Positions 15,881-24,897 of a DNA stretch of 64,000 nucleotides are shown here, one piece after another. Below the pieces are notes generated by a model. It had not been told where the DNA came from. It ran no database searches and saw only the letters and a list, made by a program, of their open reading frames with translations. Both the position numbers and the translations under genes were made by a program. Positions within the stretch are counted from its first letter, which is position 1, and each line of letters begins with the position of its first letter. The DNA comes from CAZLYF01 sp964586835 (GTDB taxonomy: Bacteria > Bacillota > Clostridia > Christensenellales > Aristaeellaceae), in the NCBI GenBank assembly GCA_964586835.1, contig CAZPIC010000003.1, positions 1 through 64,000 of the forward strand. Reading direction: 5' to 3'.

Positions 15881-17950
15881 TCAGGGGAAGTATACCCCCG
15901 GTGTGATGAGGAAACGGCAGAGGATCTCCTCTTCATACCACAGCTTAAAGTTGGTGCCCCACAGGTTGTTGTACAGGCAGAAATAGATCAGACCGTTGTC
16001 CGCTTCCCCGTCAAAGTCCAGAAGCCTGGGCGCCGCAAGGCAGACCAGGGGTGAATCCAGCGGCGTGATCCACAGAGCCCGACCTTTGCGGATCACACAG
16101 GTGTCCTGGACTGCGTGCACGCGTCGATTGCCGCCCGGCACACAGCGTTCGGGCTTGACCCATTCCCCAACCTTCAGGAGCCGTGTGCTGCCGCGACCGG
16201 GGACAAAGATCGGCAGGAACAGGGCTTCGGGCTTTCGGTTTGCGCGCTTGCCGGAAAGCCACAAATCCACGGCCAGGCGATCGCCTTCCAGGCGAAACAG
16301 CAGGCTGAAGGACCGTGGGCAGCCAGCGCTTCGCTGTGGCGCTTCAGGATAGCTTCCCTCAAGCATCAAACCGGCATCCACGGGAGAGAGGCCGCCAGGG
16401 AGGGGACTGTGCATACGGTCTTCCCGGGGCGCGTCGCTGTGCTCGGCCCCGGGTTTTAGGTAATCCGGCACCGCCCAGTCACGGTTTTGCTGCAGGTGGA
16501 CAAGATACTTGTCGGCCAGCCTTTCGTAAGCCAGAAGCCCTACTTCCTGGTACAGGGGCAGGGCCATGACCATCAGGGGCTTCCCGGCAGCAAAAAAGTG
16601 GATGGCGTCCTGTTTGAGGCGAAGCGTATAGTGCCCGAGAACGGCCTCGTGCGCGTGCCCTTCTCTGGCAGGACAGGCGGGACGGCGGGGCGTGTCGGAC
16701 AGGAGCTGCCTGGCGGAGGGCTTCAGAAGGGGACCCAAGGTCTCGACCGCCTGTTTAAGGTATTCCCTCTGTTCCCGGTGGGAGGACTCAAACAGGGAAT
16801 AGCTCCTGTCTGCCCAGGTGATTCCCTGGGGAGCCTGCTTTTTATATTCCTCCCTCGCAAAGGCAAAGCAGCTGTCGTAGCCCACCCCAAGCGCGGCATC
16901 GTCACGGATCCAGTCCTGTTTTCTGGCCAGGTCAAAGGGTTCACGGTTCCAGTTTTTAAAATCAGTCAGGAATTTCTTCATGTCCAATCCCCAGGTATGC
17001 TCGCATACCAGAAGGAGCTGTTCTAAAAAAGCCTCACGCCGGGTTCTTCCGTCCGGCAACAGGGGGTCGTCCTGCCTCCACGCGCCGGTCCTGTCATGCG
17101 CCGCACACAGCCTTTCAAGGCTGCGCAGGGCGCTTGTTTTAGCCGGGTCTGTACCCACGCCATGGATCCACGTGTCCCCGATCTCATCCCTGACAACAGG
17201 CAGGCTGTCTGCCAGAGGAAACAGCCCTTCTGCAAAGGTATCGAGGGTGGAACCGAAGACGGACGCTTCCGGGAATTCGGACCTGAGGCGGTCCATGGCA
17301 GCGCGATGAAAGTCTGCAGAAGGAGGACCGGCATTGTCGGACGCATGCAGGAAAACCAGGGCCTCGTCATGACCGTCCACACGCGTTACGCCGCCGTATC
17401 CGCGCGCGTAATGGACCATCACGCGCTCGCCCGCTGCGTTTTCCCACATAAACAGTGGGGGGACCCGGGGCATCGCGGCGACAGCATTGATGCCGATATG
17501 CAGGAATTTGACACCGCTTTTGTGAAGGGGGCCGATGATCCCGGACGTGTGTCCGGGCACGTCCGTCATTTTTGCCGCGATGGTCCGGCGTCCATAGCGC
17601 TTGTCAAGCCTGCGCGCGATACCGAGCCCGGCTTCAAAGAGCTCCGGCCCGCACAGTTCGCTGTGCATGGTGAAGGGAAGGGCATGGTAGGCGATGTCCC
17701 CCAGCCGAAGCGCGGTATCCAGGCGGTCGGCAACGGAGGCGTCCAGCGTGCGCAGGGCCAGATCGATCAGGTAGGAGCCCGTAGTCCACACAAAGGCAGG
17801 AGGACGGGTGCGGTCCGCGTTCGCCAGCTTTGCCAGGTCCAGCGCAGCGGGAAGAAAGCGGTCGAGGTAGTGACGAAGGACAGAGGCTGAGAAGTCTGTA
17901 AAGCCAATATCTAAGTGGGTTTTGCAGACCACGTGCACTTTTTGGATCAC
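15881..17950 (-). CDS. DUF5054 / GH38-like glycoside hydrolase domain protein
   Basis: The 689-residue product starts at the GTG that overlaps the upstream stop (GTGA), with GGAGG a few bases before. The N-terminus, VHVVCKTHLDIGFTDFSASV, matches DUF5054 proteins, which share the alpha/beta barrel of family 38 alpha-mannosidases. The HLDIGFTD motif would supply a metal ligand and the catalytic region, and MTDVPGHTSGIIGPLHKSG is the next conserved block. The C-terminal half is beta-rich and resembles the mannosidase-type sugar-contacting domain. No signal peptide is seen, so it probably acts in the cytoplasm on an imported sugar. The exact activity is unknown. Confidence 0.75.
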   Translation of the reverse strand: MIQKVHVVCKTHLDIGFTDFSASVLRHYLDRFLPAALDLAKLANADRTRPPAFVWTTGSYLIDLALRTLDASVADRLDTALRLGDIAYHALPFTMHSELCGPELFEAGLGIARRLDKRYGRRTIAAKMTDVPGHTSGIIGPLHKSGVKFLHIGINAVAAMPRVPPLFMWENAAGERVMVHYARGYGGVTRVDGHDEALVFLHASDNAGPPSADFHRAAMDRLRSEFPEASVFGSTLDTFAEGLFPLADSLPVVRDEIGDTWIHGVGTDPAKTSALRSLERLCAAHDRTGAWRQDDPLLPDGRTRREAFLEQLLLVCEHTWGLDMKKFLTDFKNWNREPFDLARKQDWIRDDAALGVGYDSCFAFAREEYKKQAPQGITWADRSYSLFESSHREQREYLKQAVETLGPLLKPSARQLLSDTPRRPACPAREGHAHEAVLGHYTLRLKQDAIHFFAAGKPLMVMALPLYQEVGLLAYERLADKYLVHLQQNRDWAVPDYLKPGAEHSDAPREDRMHSPLPGGLSPVDAGLMLEGSYPEAPQRSAGCPRSFSLLFRLEGDRLAVDLWLSGKRANRKPEALFLPIFVPGRGSTRLLKVGEWVKPERCVPGGNRRVHAVQDTCVIRKGRALWITPLDSPLVCLAAPRLLDFDGEADNGLIYFCLYNNLWGTNFKLWYEEEILCRFLITPGVYFP

Positions 17951-19275
17951 AGCGCCTCCCCGCTTGAAGGCTGGAGATAGATCGGGTTGCTGATGGCGGC
18001 CAGCGTTTCGCCAAAGCCAAGCAGGCTGCGCCATACCTCCATGCGGACAAAGAGGCTGTCTTTGATGTCGGTCTCCCCCTCAAAGCGATAGCTGGCCCCC
18101 GGCGACAGCCGGTAAAAGACCCCTTCCTGGTTAAGCAGGCGGATTTCGTCCTGGCCGCCCAGGCCTTCCACGCGGAAGGCAAGCCTCTTTTCATCCCCTG
18201 CATGAAGATCCCCCATGCGCGCGTCGCCCAGCTGGAGATACAGGACGGGGGCACCGATGTTCATGCCGATGAAGGCGTGCCCCTTTCTCATCGCCTCAAG
18301 GATGGCGGTGGTCCCGCGGCCTAAGGTGTACAGAAAGGTGCAGGGCGTCCCATAGCTGCGGAAGAGCTCGGCGTGGTGGTAATCGCTGCCGCCGATGGCC
18401 GGCCAGACCCGGCCCTGGGAAAGCGCCTTGTGCCACAGGTCGATGGAGGCCTGGTTATAGGGCGTGAAGGGGCCGTTCCATATTTCGATCAGATCTGCCG
18501 GCACCTCTTCGCCTGTGCCGAAGTTCCAGCTGACGCCGGGGGATACCGGATGGTTGATCGAGGCAAGCGCGCCAGCGCTTCGCCCCTCTTGCATGATGGA
18601 GAGCACTTCGTCTCTGGAGTTGGCCACAAAGGTTCTGATGGGGCGGGCGACCCCATAAAGGTTGTAATGCCCGTTGTAATAGGTGACTTCTACGGCCGGG
18701 ATCACGGTCATTTCGGGCTGGGAGCGCAGAAAGGGCCCAAGGGTCATGTTGTTGTGGTCTGTGATGAAAAGATAGTCAAGCCTGTCCTGGCGCGCCCTGG
18801 CAATCAGCTCCTCTGCGGTGTACCAGCCATCGGAATGCAGGGTGTGGCAGTGGGTCTCGCCCCTGAGCAGAAGGGGCTCCCTGGGTGTCTGGGTCACCGT
18901 GATGACAACTTCACAGCCCGGGTCCTCCACCATGCACGCGCCGAGGATGATATACCAGTCGCCTTCTTCCAGCGGCATCCCCCTGTAACCGGGGGAAGCG
19001 TAGTTTTCGTGGATCAGGATATCCTGACGTTCAGACCCTGAAGCGCCCACCAGGCAATGGTCCCTGTCTTCCAGGGCGATATCGATGATATTGACCTCGC
19101 TTCGGATCGTCCTTCCGCCTTCGCTGGGAAGGATGCGGTGGCGGGTGTAGGAGTAGGAAATGGAAAGCGTTTCCATGCCCGCATGGATCCGGATGGCTTC
19201 GCGCAGGTAGCGCCCCTGTTCTTCCTTAAGGACAAGACGGGTCAGCGAGGTCACAAGGGGAGGCACGTGGATCAC
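17947..19275 (-). CDS. CehA/McbA-family PHP-domain metallohydrolase
   Basis: A 442-residue protein with a GTG start. Residues 1-140 form an extra beta domain. A PHP domain follows, with the expected metal ligands: RGETHCHTLHSDGWYTAEEL, the LDYLFITDHNN motif, a glutamate in VIPAVEVTYYNGHYN, ASINHPVSPG and IGGSDYHH near the end. PHP enzymes hydrolyse phosphoesters or other bonds with two or three metals; CehA-type members have varied substrates. It sits between the permeases and the DUF5054 gene and overlaps the latter, so it probably processes the same imported compound. It has no signal peptide. Confidence 0.82.
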   Translation of the reverse strand: MIHVPPLVTSLTRLVLKEEQGRYLREAIRIHAGMETLSISYSYTRHRILPSEGGRTIRSEVNIIDIALEDRDHCLVGASGSERQDILIHENYASPGYRGMPLEEGDWYIILGACMVEDPGCEVVITVTQTPREPLLLRGETHCHTLHSDGWYTAEELIARARQDRLDYLFITDHNNMTLGPFLRSQPEMTVIPAVEVTYYNGHYNLYGVARPIRTFVANSRDEVLSIMQEGRSAGALASINHPVSPGVSWNFGTGEEVPADLIEIWNGPFTPYNQASIDLWHKALSQGRVWPAIGGSDYHHAELFRSYGTPCTFLYTLGRGTTAILEAMRKGHAFIGMNIGAPVLYLQLGDARMGDLHAGDEKRLAFRVEGLGGQDEIRLLNQEGVFYRLSPGASYRFEGETDIKDSLFVRMEVWRSLLGFGETLAAISNPIYLQPSSGEAL

Positions 19276-19323
19276 CTCTTCAGCTTAAGTTTTTCGGAAG
19301 AGTCACGCAGTGGCGGCGAGCCC

Positions 19324-20223
19324 TTATCCTTTGGCGGCGCCCAGTGTCAGACCGCCGATCAGAAAGCGCTGGGCAAAGGTATACAGCGAAAGCAGAGGCA
19401 GGACCGTAATGACAATGGCAGCCATTTTTGCGTTGTCATAAATCTGTACGGTGCCGGAGGTGCTGTCTGTGGGCTGGGTGAGTTGCCTCAGGAGGATGGG
19501 AAGGGTATAGAGCCTGGGCTCTGTGGTGATGATCAGGGGAACCATGAACGAGTTCCATTTGCCGATGAAGTCAAGAAAAGTGATCGCGGCAAGCCCTGGC
19601 AGGGACAGGGGCAGGTAAATAGAGAGGAAGATCCGAATTTCCGACGCGTTGTCGATACGGCCGGACTCCGCCAGCGATTCAGGGACGGACAGGAAGTAGT
19701 TGCGCATCAGGATGACGGAGAAGCCGGACACCAGGCCATTGACGATGAGCCCCAGGCGGGTGTTGATGAGCCCCAGGGACTTGTTGAGCGAAAAGATGGA
19801 CACCAGCGTCAGGTCGCTTGGAACCATCAAGGTAAGCAGGATGAAGGTGGCGATCCCTTTGCGGAAAGGCAGCTCTCGCTGAACGAGAACATAGGCGACC
19901 AGGGCGGAGAGGAGCACGGTGATGGCCGTGCCGATCACGGAGACGAACACTGAGTTTCCAAACGCACGCCCAAGCCCCCGGGCGCTCCAGATGAAGGTAT
20001 AGCCCTCTGTGGAAAACTGCTTGGGCCAAAGTGAAATGTCTGACACCTGCGAGGCTGTATTGCTGGACAGCGAGATGGAGAGCACATTGAGCATGGGCAG
20101 GACCATCAGCAGAAAGATGAAGGATAAAAACAGCGCGTTGAGGGAGCGCTGCCAAAGCGTCAACTGGTTGCGAAAAGGCTTTGAAACGCTTTCATGCCGT
20201 TCGAACACACCGCCAGCCACCAA
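19324..20223 (-). CDS. ABC sugar transporter permease (LplC/MalG type)
   Basis: This 299-residue permease starts at a TTG following a GGAGGT site. It has about six membrane segments, from LNALFLSFIFLLMVLPMLNV onward, and an EAA-type loop (AESGRIDNASEIRIFLSIYL) for ATPase contact. The C-terminus FLIGGLTLGAAKG is typical of LplC-like permeases. It follows its partner permease by nine bases and precedes the metallohydrolase gene. Confidence 0.92.
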   Translation of the reverse strand: MVAGGVFERHESVSKPFRNQLTLWQRSLNALFLSFIFLLMVLPMLNVLSISLSSNTASQVSDISLWPKQFSTEGYTFIWSARGLGRAFGNSVFVSVIGTAITVLLSALVAYVLVQRELPFRKGIATFILLTLMVPSDLTLVSIFSLNKSLGLINTRLGLIVNGLVSGFSVILMRNYFLSVPESLAESGRIDNASEIRIFLSIYLPLSLPGLAAITFLDFIGKWNSFMVPLIITTEPRLYTLPILLRQLTQPTDSTSGTVQIYDNAKMAAIVITVLPLLSLYTFAQRFLIGGLTLGAAKG

Positions 20224-20232
20224 ACCACCTCC

Positions 20233-21162
20233 CTAATAGCTCGCGTCCTGGTCGTACTTGGCCGCCCGCCGTACGGTGATCGTAAGCACAAAGGTAATCA
20301 TGAGCACCACCGTTGCCGCGGCGGTCGCCGTGCCGATCTTGATCTTGGTGATGCCTTCTTCGTAGATATAGAGCAAAAGGGTGCGGATGCTGTCCTTGGT
20401 GGCGGGACGGTTCATCAGCAGAACCTGGTCAAAGTTGCGCAAGACGCCCGTCGCTCCGAGGACTAAAAGGGTCTTGATGGTGGGCCAGGTCTGGGGGACA
20501 ATGATGTACCTGATCTGCTTTGCCCGCGTGGCGCCATCGATGCGTGCCGCTTCATAGACGGAGGGGTCGATGCTGACGATGCCGGCCAGAAGAAGCACCA
20601 CGAAATAGCCGGCCTGTTTCCACGCGTTGGTGAAGAGGATGACCGGGCGTCCCCAGGCGGGTGAAGTAAAAAAGGGAAGTTTTGAAAGGCCCAGGGCAGA
20701 GAGGGCATGGTTGACCATCCCTCCCTGTGCCAGGATCTGCAGCCACATGCCGCCCACCACAGTCCATGAGAAGAGATAGGGCAGAAAGGTCACCGTCTGC
20801 ACGGCGGATTTGACGAAGCGCTGATGGACTTCATTGACGCTGATTGCCAGGAGGAGGGAGACCGCCAGATTGATGAACAGCGAAACGCTGCCCACCACGA
20901 CCGAGTTGCGCAGCGAAAGCATAAAGATGGGGTCGTTCAGGATTGCCCTGTAGTTGTCGACGCCCACAAAGACGGGGGCGCCGATCAGCCTGACCTTTTG
21001 AAAGCTTTGCACGACGCCCAGCACAAGAGGGTAGAAGGTGAAGATGGCAAAATAGACAAAGGCGAACACCACCACAAGATACAGCGCTTTGTACTGAGAC
21101 AGCTTCCTTAAGAGACGGCGGCGGGCGCGCAGCGCGGAGGATTCCTTCATCACGATGCTCAT
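20233..21162 (-). CDS. ABC sugar transporter permease (LplB/UgpA type)
   Basis: A 309-residue permease with the first membrane segment YLVVVFAFVYFAIFTFYPL, a periplasm-like loop containing FVGVDNYRAIL, and the EAA loop VYEAARIDGATRAKQIRYII. It is the first permease after the binding protein (22613-21246). With the next gene it forms the channel of the first ABC system in the block. A second in-frame ATG four codons in is also possible. Confidence 0.92.
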   Translation of the reverse strand: MSIVMKESSALRARRRLLRKLSQYKALYLVVVFAFVYFAIFTFYPLVLGVVQSFQKVRLIGAPVFVGVDNYRAILNDPIFMLSLRNSVVVGSVSLFINLAVSLLLAISVNEVHQRFVKSAVQTVTFLPYLFSWTVVGGMWLQILAQGGMVNHALSALGLSKLPFFTSPAWGRPVILFTNAWKQAGYFVVLLLAGIVSIDPSVYEAARIDGATRAKQIRYIIVPQTWPTIKTLLVLGATGVLRNFDQVLLMNRPATKDSIRTLLLYIYEEGITKIKIGTATAAATVVLMITFVLTITVRRAAKYDQDASY

Positions 21163-21245
21163 AAGCGTCTTCCTTCATCTGGGCTTTGGTGAAGAGAAAG
21201 GCTGATCCTCTCAGCGGAGCGGATCAGCGCTTTCTCTTGTGACGA

Positions 21246-22613
21246 TCAGATGATCCCGCGGTCTTTCAGTTCTTTGTCCATGGCAGCAACGCCCTCTGCA
21301 GCAGTCTTGGAGCCGTTGAGGATCTCGGTGGCGTGCTTGGCCACGATTTCCTTGTAGGTGGCGGTGTCGCTGGTGCTCAGCTCGAGGAAGGCATCATCGA
21401 TGAACTCCATGGCCCTCTCAAAGCCGGGGTTCCAGCCGACCCGGTTGATGAACTTGCGGCTGGTTGGGACAGGGGCGCCGTGGTCCATGCCATGAGAGAT
21501 GCCGATTTCGGTCAGGACCACCTGGCCGTCCACCAGATTCCAGTCGTGGCCTTCGATGCCAATGGACAGAAGCTCGCCGCCCTCCTGCGTGGCGATGAAC
21601 TCCAGCACCTTCAGCGCCCCGTCGGGGTTGGCCGCGTTGACTGGAACCGCCCAGATGGAAGGCTCGCCTCGAAGCAGCATGAAGTTCCCGTCAGGGTTCT
21701 TGGTGCCACCCAAAGCGTAGGCATTGATGACGTCGGGGTAGTTTTCCGGTGCGCGGGTATTGTAGAGACCGACCCAGGCGGCCCAGTCCACGACAACGCC
21801 TGTCTGTCCGGCAAGCATCTTGTTACGCATTTCGCCGGTGGTGTTGGTCAGACCGTCGGGATCCATCAAGCCTTCGGCATACAGCTTGGCCAGCCACTCC
21901 CAGACAGGGAGGGCCGCTTCTGTCGCGATGGGCACATACAGGGAGCCGTCCTCCCTCCTTTCGAAGCCCAGCTTCAGGCCGACGGAGGCGAACCAGGGCT
22001 GCAGGTCGAAGAGCCCCGGGAGATGCGTGTTAAAGGCGTAGAAGCCCTCGCCACCCACCTCGTTGAGCTGCTTGAACAGCTCATAGTAGCCGTCGAGCGT
22101 GGGGGCTACTTCATCCAGATTGACACCTGCTTTGTCCGCAAGCGCCTTGTTGACAGCCACAACGCGGTGCACTTCCGTTTTGTTGAAGCCGCCGTAGATG
22201 CGTCCGTCAATGGTGAGCTGATCCCATTCGTCTGTCGGGATCACCTCCGGGTCACTGAGAATGGGAGAAGCTTTGACCCTGTCGGTCAGGTCGGTCAGGA
22301 TGCCGTCCGCCTGCATGTCGTACAGCTGCTGAAGGCTGATGTAGATCAGGTCGTACTGCTCGCCGGCGCTGAGCTTGTTCATCATGACCTCGCCGTAATT
22401 GGCGGCAGGTTTTTCCATGATGACCTCTGCGTCCAAAGCCTTGCCCATGGCGTCTGCGAACAGCAGCATCTCATCCTCATCCTTGCCTCCCGTGACGTTG
22501 GTGAGGATCCTGATGGTTCCAGCTGAATCGGCCAGAGCTGACACGCTTACAGACAGAAGCATGATCAGTCCCAGCAACAGTGACAGGAATCTTCTCGTGC
22601 GAATCCGCATCAT
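21246..22613 (-). CDS. Extracellular solute-binding protein of the first ABC system
   Basis: The 455-residue protein starts at the ATGATG pair placed seven bases after GGAGG (22625-22621); a longer frame to 22649 has no ribosome site. The signal peptide is RTRRFLSLLLGLIMLLSVSV ending SALAD. The mature part begins GTIRILTNVTGGKDEDE and carries the large-lobe motifs of oligosaccharide-binding proteins that pair with LplB/LplC permeases. No lipobox cysteine is present. It is the first gene of a long minus-strand operon. Its promoter and a four-repeat element lie directly upstream. Confidence 0.9.
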   Translation of the reverse strand: MMRIRTRRFLSLLLGLIMLLSVSVSALADSAGTIRILTNVTGGKDEDEMLLFADAMGKALDAEVIMEKPAANYGEVMMNKLSAGEQYDLIYISLQQLYDMQADGILTDLTDRVKASPILSDPEVIPTDEWDQLTIDGRIYGGFNKTEVHRVVAVNKALADKAGVNLDEVAPTLDGYYELFKQLNEVGGEGFYAFNTHLPGLFDLQPWFASVGLKLGFERREDGSLYVPIATEAALPVWEWLAKLYAEGLMDPDGLTNTTGEMRNKMLAGQTGVVVDWAAWVGLYNTRAPENYPDVINAYALGGTKNPDGNFMLLRGEPSIWAVPVNAANPDGALKVLEFIATQEGGELLSIGIEGHDWNLVDGQVVLTEIGISHGMDHGAPVPTSRKFINRVGWNPGFERAMEFIDDAFLELSTSDTATYKEIVAKHATEILNGSKTAAEGVAAMDKELKDRGII

Positions 22614-22640
22614 GCATGCACCTCCATTTTTTATTGTGTG

Positions 22641-22689
22641 CTTGCGCACTCGGTTGTGCGCTACTTGCTTGCACGCTCACTTGCGCGCT
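22641..22689. promoter_or_regulatory. Four imperfect 10-bp repeats just downstream of the ABC promoter
   Basis: cttgcgcact (22641), gttgtgcgct (22653), cttgcacgct (22668) and cttgcgcgct (22680) are spaced 12, 15 and 12 bp apart. They fill the stretch between the predicted start site (about 22692) and the ribosome site of the binding-protein gene. The regular spacing suggests an array of protein-binding sites, for example for a repressor; an RNA structure is the alternative. Confidence 0.5.
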
Positions 22690-22698
22690 CTGGCTCCA

Positions 22699-22727
22699 AG
22701 CATACAGCAAAAAGCAAAGAAAGTCAA
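22699..22727 (-). promoter_or_regulatory. Promoter for the 22613-15881 ABC/hydrolase operon
   Basis: On the minus strand TTGACT (22727-22722), a 17-bp spacer and TATGCT (22704-22699) give a near-consensus promoter. Transcription would start at about 22692, at the edge of the four-repeat array. Confidence 0.6.
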
Positions 22728-22746
22728 ACGGGAGAAGGCCCCTGTG

Positions 22747-22775
22747 TTGTCAGGCTTCCGGAGCCGTGCTATAAT
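22747..22775 (+). promoter_or_regulatory. Promoter for the aroK-dprA run of genes
   Basis: TTGTCA (22747-22752), exactly 17 bp, then TATAAT (22770-22775). It diverges from the ABC promoter, with the two -35 boxes only 19 bp apart. It would serve the plus-strand genes starting at 22834. Confidence 0.65.
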
Positions 22776-22833
22776 TTCGCGGAGAAAGATACGCGTCAAG
22801 GCGGATGGAGAAGGGCGCCGGGAAGGAGAGGGA

Positions 22834-23343
22834 ATGGTATCCGCGCATATCTTTTTAGTCGGGATGTCCGGCAGTGGAAAAACAAGCCTGGGTAGAAAAC
22901 TTGCTGCAAACCTGAACCTCTGCTTTGTGGACACGGACCAGCGCATCAGCGAAATGCTCGGTCTGTCCCCTGATGAGGTTTTTTCAAGGTTTGGAGAGGC
23001 TTTCCTGCGCAACGCGGAATCCGGTGTGCTGATCGGGCTCATCGGTGAGGCGCCCTGTATTGTATCCACCGGCGGAGGCCTTCCCACGTCCATGGAAAAC
23101 GTACAGCTGATGCAAAACCATGGCATCATCATCCATGTGGACAGACCGCTGGACCAGATCCTCGCGGACATTCGCCCCGATCTGCGGTTACTGAAACCGG
23201 GCACGACCCGCGAGGGACTGATCGACGAGTACAATCAAAGAATTGGCTATTACAGGGCCTGCGCCGACTACACGCTGGACAACGCGCACGGTTTCGTCGT
23301 GGGCCTGAACAACCTGACGGAGCTGGTGTCGGGGATCAGGTAG
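22834..23343 (+). CDS. aroK: Shikimate kinase
   Basis: A 169-residue cytoplasmic kinase that phosphorylates shikimate at the 3-OH with ATP, the fifth step of the chorismate pathway. The P-loop is GMSGSGKTSLGRKLA, the shikimate-binding DTD motif is in FVDTDQRISEMLG, and the GGG motif is STGGGLPTSMEN. Length fits the family. The ATG at 22834 follows GGAGAGGG; the longer frame upstream overlaps the divergent promoter and is rejected. No other aro genes are nearby. Confidence 0.9.
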   Translation: MVSAHIFLVGMSGSGKTSLGRKLAANLNLCFVDTDQRISEMLGLSPDEVFSRFGEAFLRNAESGVLIGLIGEAPCIVSTGGGLPTSMENVQLMQNHGIIIHVDRPLDQILADIRPDLRLLKPGTTREGLIDEYNQRIGYYRACADYTLDNAHGFVVGLNNLTELVSGIR

Positions 23344-23411
23344 GCGGGGCTGGACACCACCTTGGACGGTTTTTCTTTCGCCGTCGGATGAAACAGCAGT
23401 AGGGGGATGCG

Positions 23412-24290
23412 TTGACGATTTCCTGGTATCCCGGGCACATGGCAAAGGCCAGGAGGCTGCTGGAGGCACAGCTTTCCAGAGCGGAGCTGATCATTGAGGT
23501 GTGTGACGCGCGGATTCCGCTGTCCAGCAGAAACCCCGAACTGTCAGAGATGGCGCTGCCTGCGCACCGGCTTGTGGTTTTAAACAAGTCCGACCTTGCT
23601 GAACCGGGCGCGACGGCCAGGTGGCTCAGGCACTTGAGGCAGTCCGGTGAGCAGGCGGTCGCGGTAACCTCCCTGAAGAGCGCGTCGCCTGTGCTTACGG
23701 TGCTGGGGAAGCTGGCTGCCGAAAAAGAAAGCCGTGATAGGGGCCGGGGGATCAGAAGGACGATGAGGGCCATTGTCGTAGGCGTCCCCAACACGGGGAA
23801 GAGCTCTTTGATCAACCGCCTTTCAGGCGCCGCGGTCAGGACGGAGAACAGGCCTGGCGTGACGCGCGCCAACCAGTGGATCAAGGTATCGCCCTATATG
23901 GAACTGATGGATTCACCAGGGATGCTGTGGCCAAGGCTGGACGATCAGGAGGCAGCCAGAAGGCTGGCGTACGTCGCTTCCATCAGGGATGAGGTGACGG
24001 ACCGCTACCTCCTGGCTCAAAGCCTGGCGGAGGAGCTGATGGTCCTTGCAGCGGAGGTCTTCATGGAACGCTTTCGGGTGTCGGATCCATCGCTGCGGGG
24101 GCAGCTGCTGATGGAGGCCGTATGCGCGGGCAGGGGCTTTCTGTTGCGGCAGGGAAAACCAGACTTTGAAAGGGCGGCGGCAGCGGTGCTGGAGGAGTTC
24201 CGGTCCGGCCTGATTGGAAGAATTACGCTGGAGCATCCCCAGGCTGAAACCCCTGTGCACAGCGATGAAAGTGCCCCCTGTGATGCGTGA
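23412..24290 (+). CDS. ylqF: Ribosome biogenesis GTPase YlqF/RbgA
   Basis: This 292-residue protein is a circularly permuted GTPase needed for late 50S subunit assembly. The N-terminus WYPGHMAKARRLLEAQL is the family hallmark. G4 (LNKSDLAEP) comes before G1 (GVPNTGKSSLINRL), and G3 is DSPGMLWP, so the order G4-G5-G1-G3 is as expected. A TTG start after GGGGGAT is used. The C-terminal helical domain that contacts rRNA is present. The stop overlaps rnhB. Confidence 0.94.
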   Translation: MTISWYPGHMAKARRLLEAQLSRAELIIEVCDARIPLSSRNPELSEMALPAHRLVVLNKSDLAEPGATARWLRHLRQSGEQAVAVTSLKSASPVLTVLGKLAAEKESRDRGRGIRRTMRAIVVGVPNTGKSSLINRLSGAAVRTENRPGVTRANQWIKVSPYMELMDSPGMLWPRLDDQEAARRLAYVASIRDEVTDRYLLAQSLAEELMVLAAEVFMERFRVSDPSLRGQLLMEAVCAGRGFLLRQGKPDFERAAAAVLEEFRSGLIGRITLEHPQAETPVHSDESAPCDA

Positions 24291-24897
24291 TCAGAGGCTT
24301 GCGGCGCTGCTTGAGATCGAGCACGAGTATCGGCGCGCCGGCACACGGATCGCCGGTGTGGACGAGGCGGGACGGGGACCTCTGGCCGGACCTGTGACGG
24401 CCGGCTGCGTGGTGATGCCTGCAGAACCCTTGCTTCCAGGGGTGGACGACTCCAAAAAGCTGTCCGCCGCAAGGCGGGAGAGCGTCTACAGCCTGATCAT
24501 GCGCCACGCGCTGTACGCGGGCATCGGGTGGGCTTCCCACGAGGAAATCGACCGGATCGGCATCGTCGAGGCGACGAGGCTTGCGATGCGCCGGGCCGCA
24601 CAGGGCTCTGACGCCGAGCTGTTTTTAGTGGATGCAGTGCGGGACGTGGGACTTCCGGGAAAGGAACGCGCGCTGATACGGGGGGATGCTCTCTCGTACA
24701 GCATCGCAGCCGCGAGCATCCTTGCAAAGGTTCTGAGAGACCGTGAAATGTGCCGGATGGATCAGCAGTATCCGGGATACGGCTTTGCGCGAAACAAGGG
24801 GTACGGAACCCCTGAACACATGAAGGCGCTGCAAGAACGCGGGCCCTGCCCCATTCACCGGAACAGCTTCATCGACCACCTCCTCTTTAAGCCTTGA
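24265..24897 (+). CDS. rnhB: Ribonuclease HII
   Basis: A 210-residue enzyme that removes ribonucleotides from DNA-RNA hybrids. The conserved acidic residues lie in IAGVDEAGRGPLAGPV (D, E), in LFLVDAVRD, and in the later IAAASILAKVLRD segment. The start is either ATG 24265 or ATG 24283; both lie inside the end of ylqF, and neither has a strong ribosome site, as expected for coupled translation. The ylqF-rnhB-yraN order is common in Bacillota. Confidence 0.94.
   Translation: MKVPPVMRDQRLAALLEIEHEYRRAGTRIAGVDEAGRGPLAGPVTAGCVVMPAEPLLPGVDDSKKLSAARRESVYSLIMRHALYAGIGWASHEEIDRIGIVEATRLAMRRAAQGSDAELFLVDAVRDVGLPGKERALIRGDALSYSIAAASILAKVLRDREMCRMDQQYPGYGFARNKGYGTPEHMKALQERGPCPIHRNSFIDHLLFKP

Noticed and set aside
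21333..22526. 397-residue plus-strand ORF opposite the first binding protein
   Set aside because: Shadow frame; no start context and no recognisable domain.
22641..22689. CRISPR-like array
   Set aside because: Repeats are only 10 bp, imperfect and almost contiguous, with no spacer structure and no cas genes in the window.
22399..22833. N-terminal extension of shikimate kinase
   Set aside because: It would overlap the divergent promoters and the opposite gene; GGAGAGGG-ATG at 22834 gives a standard-length enzyme.
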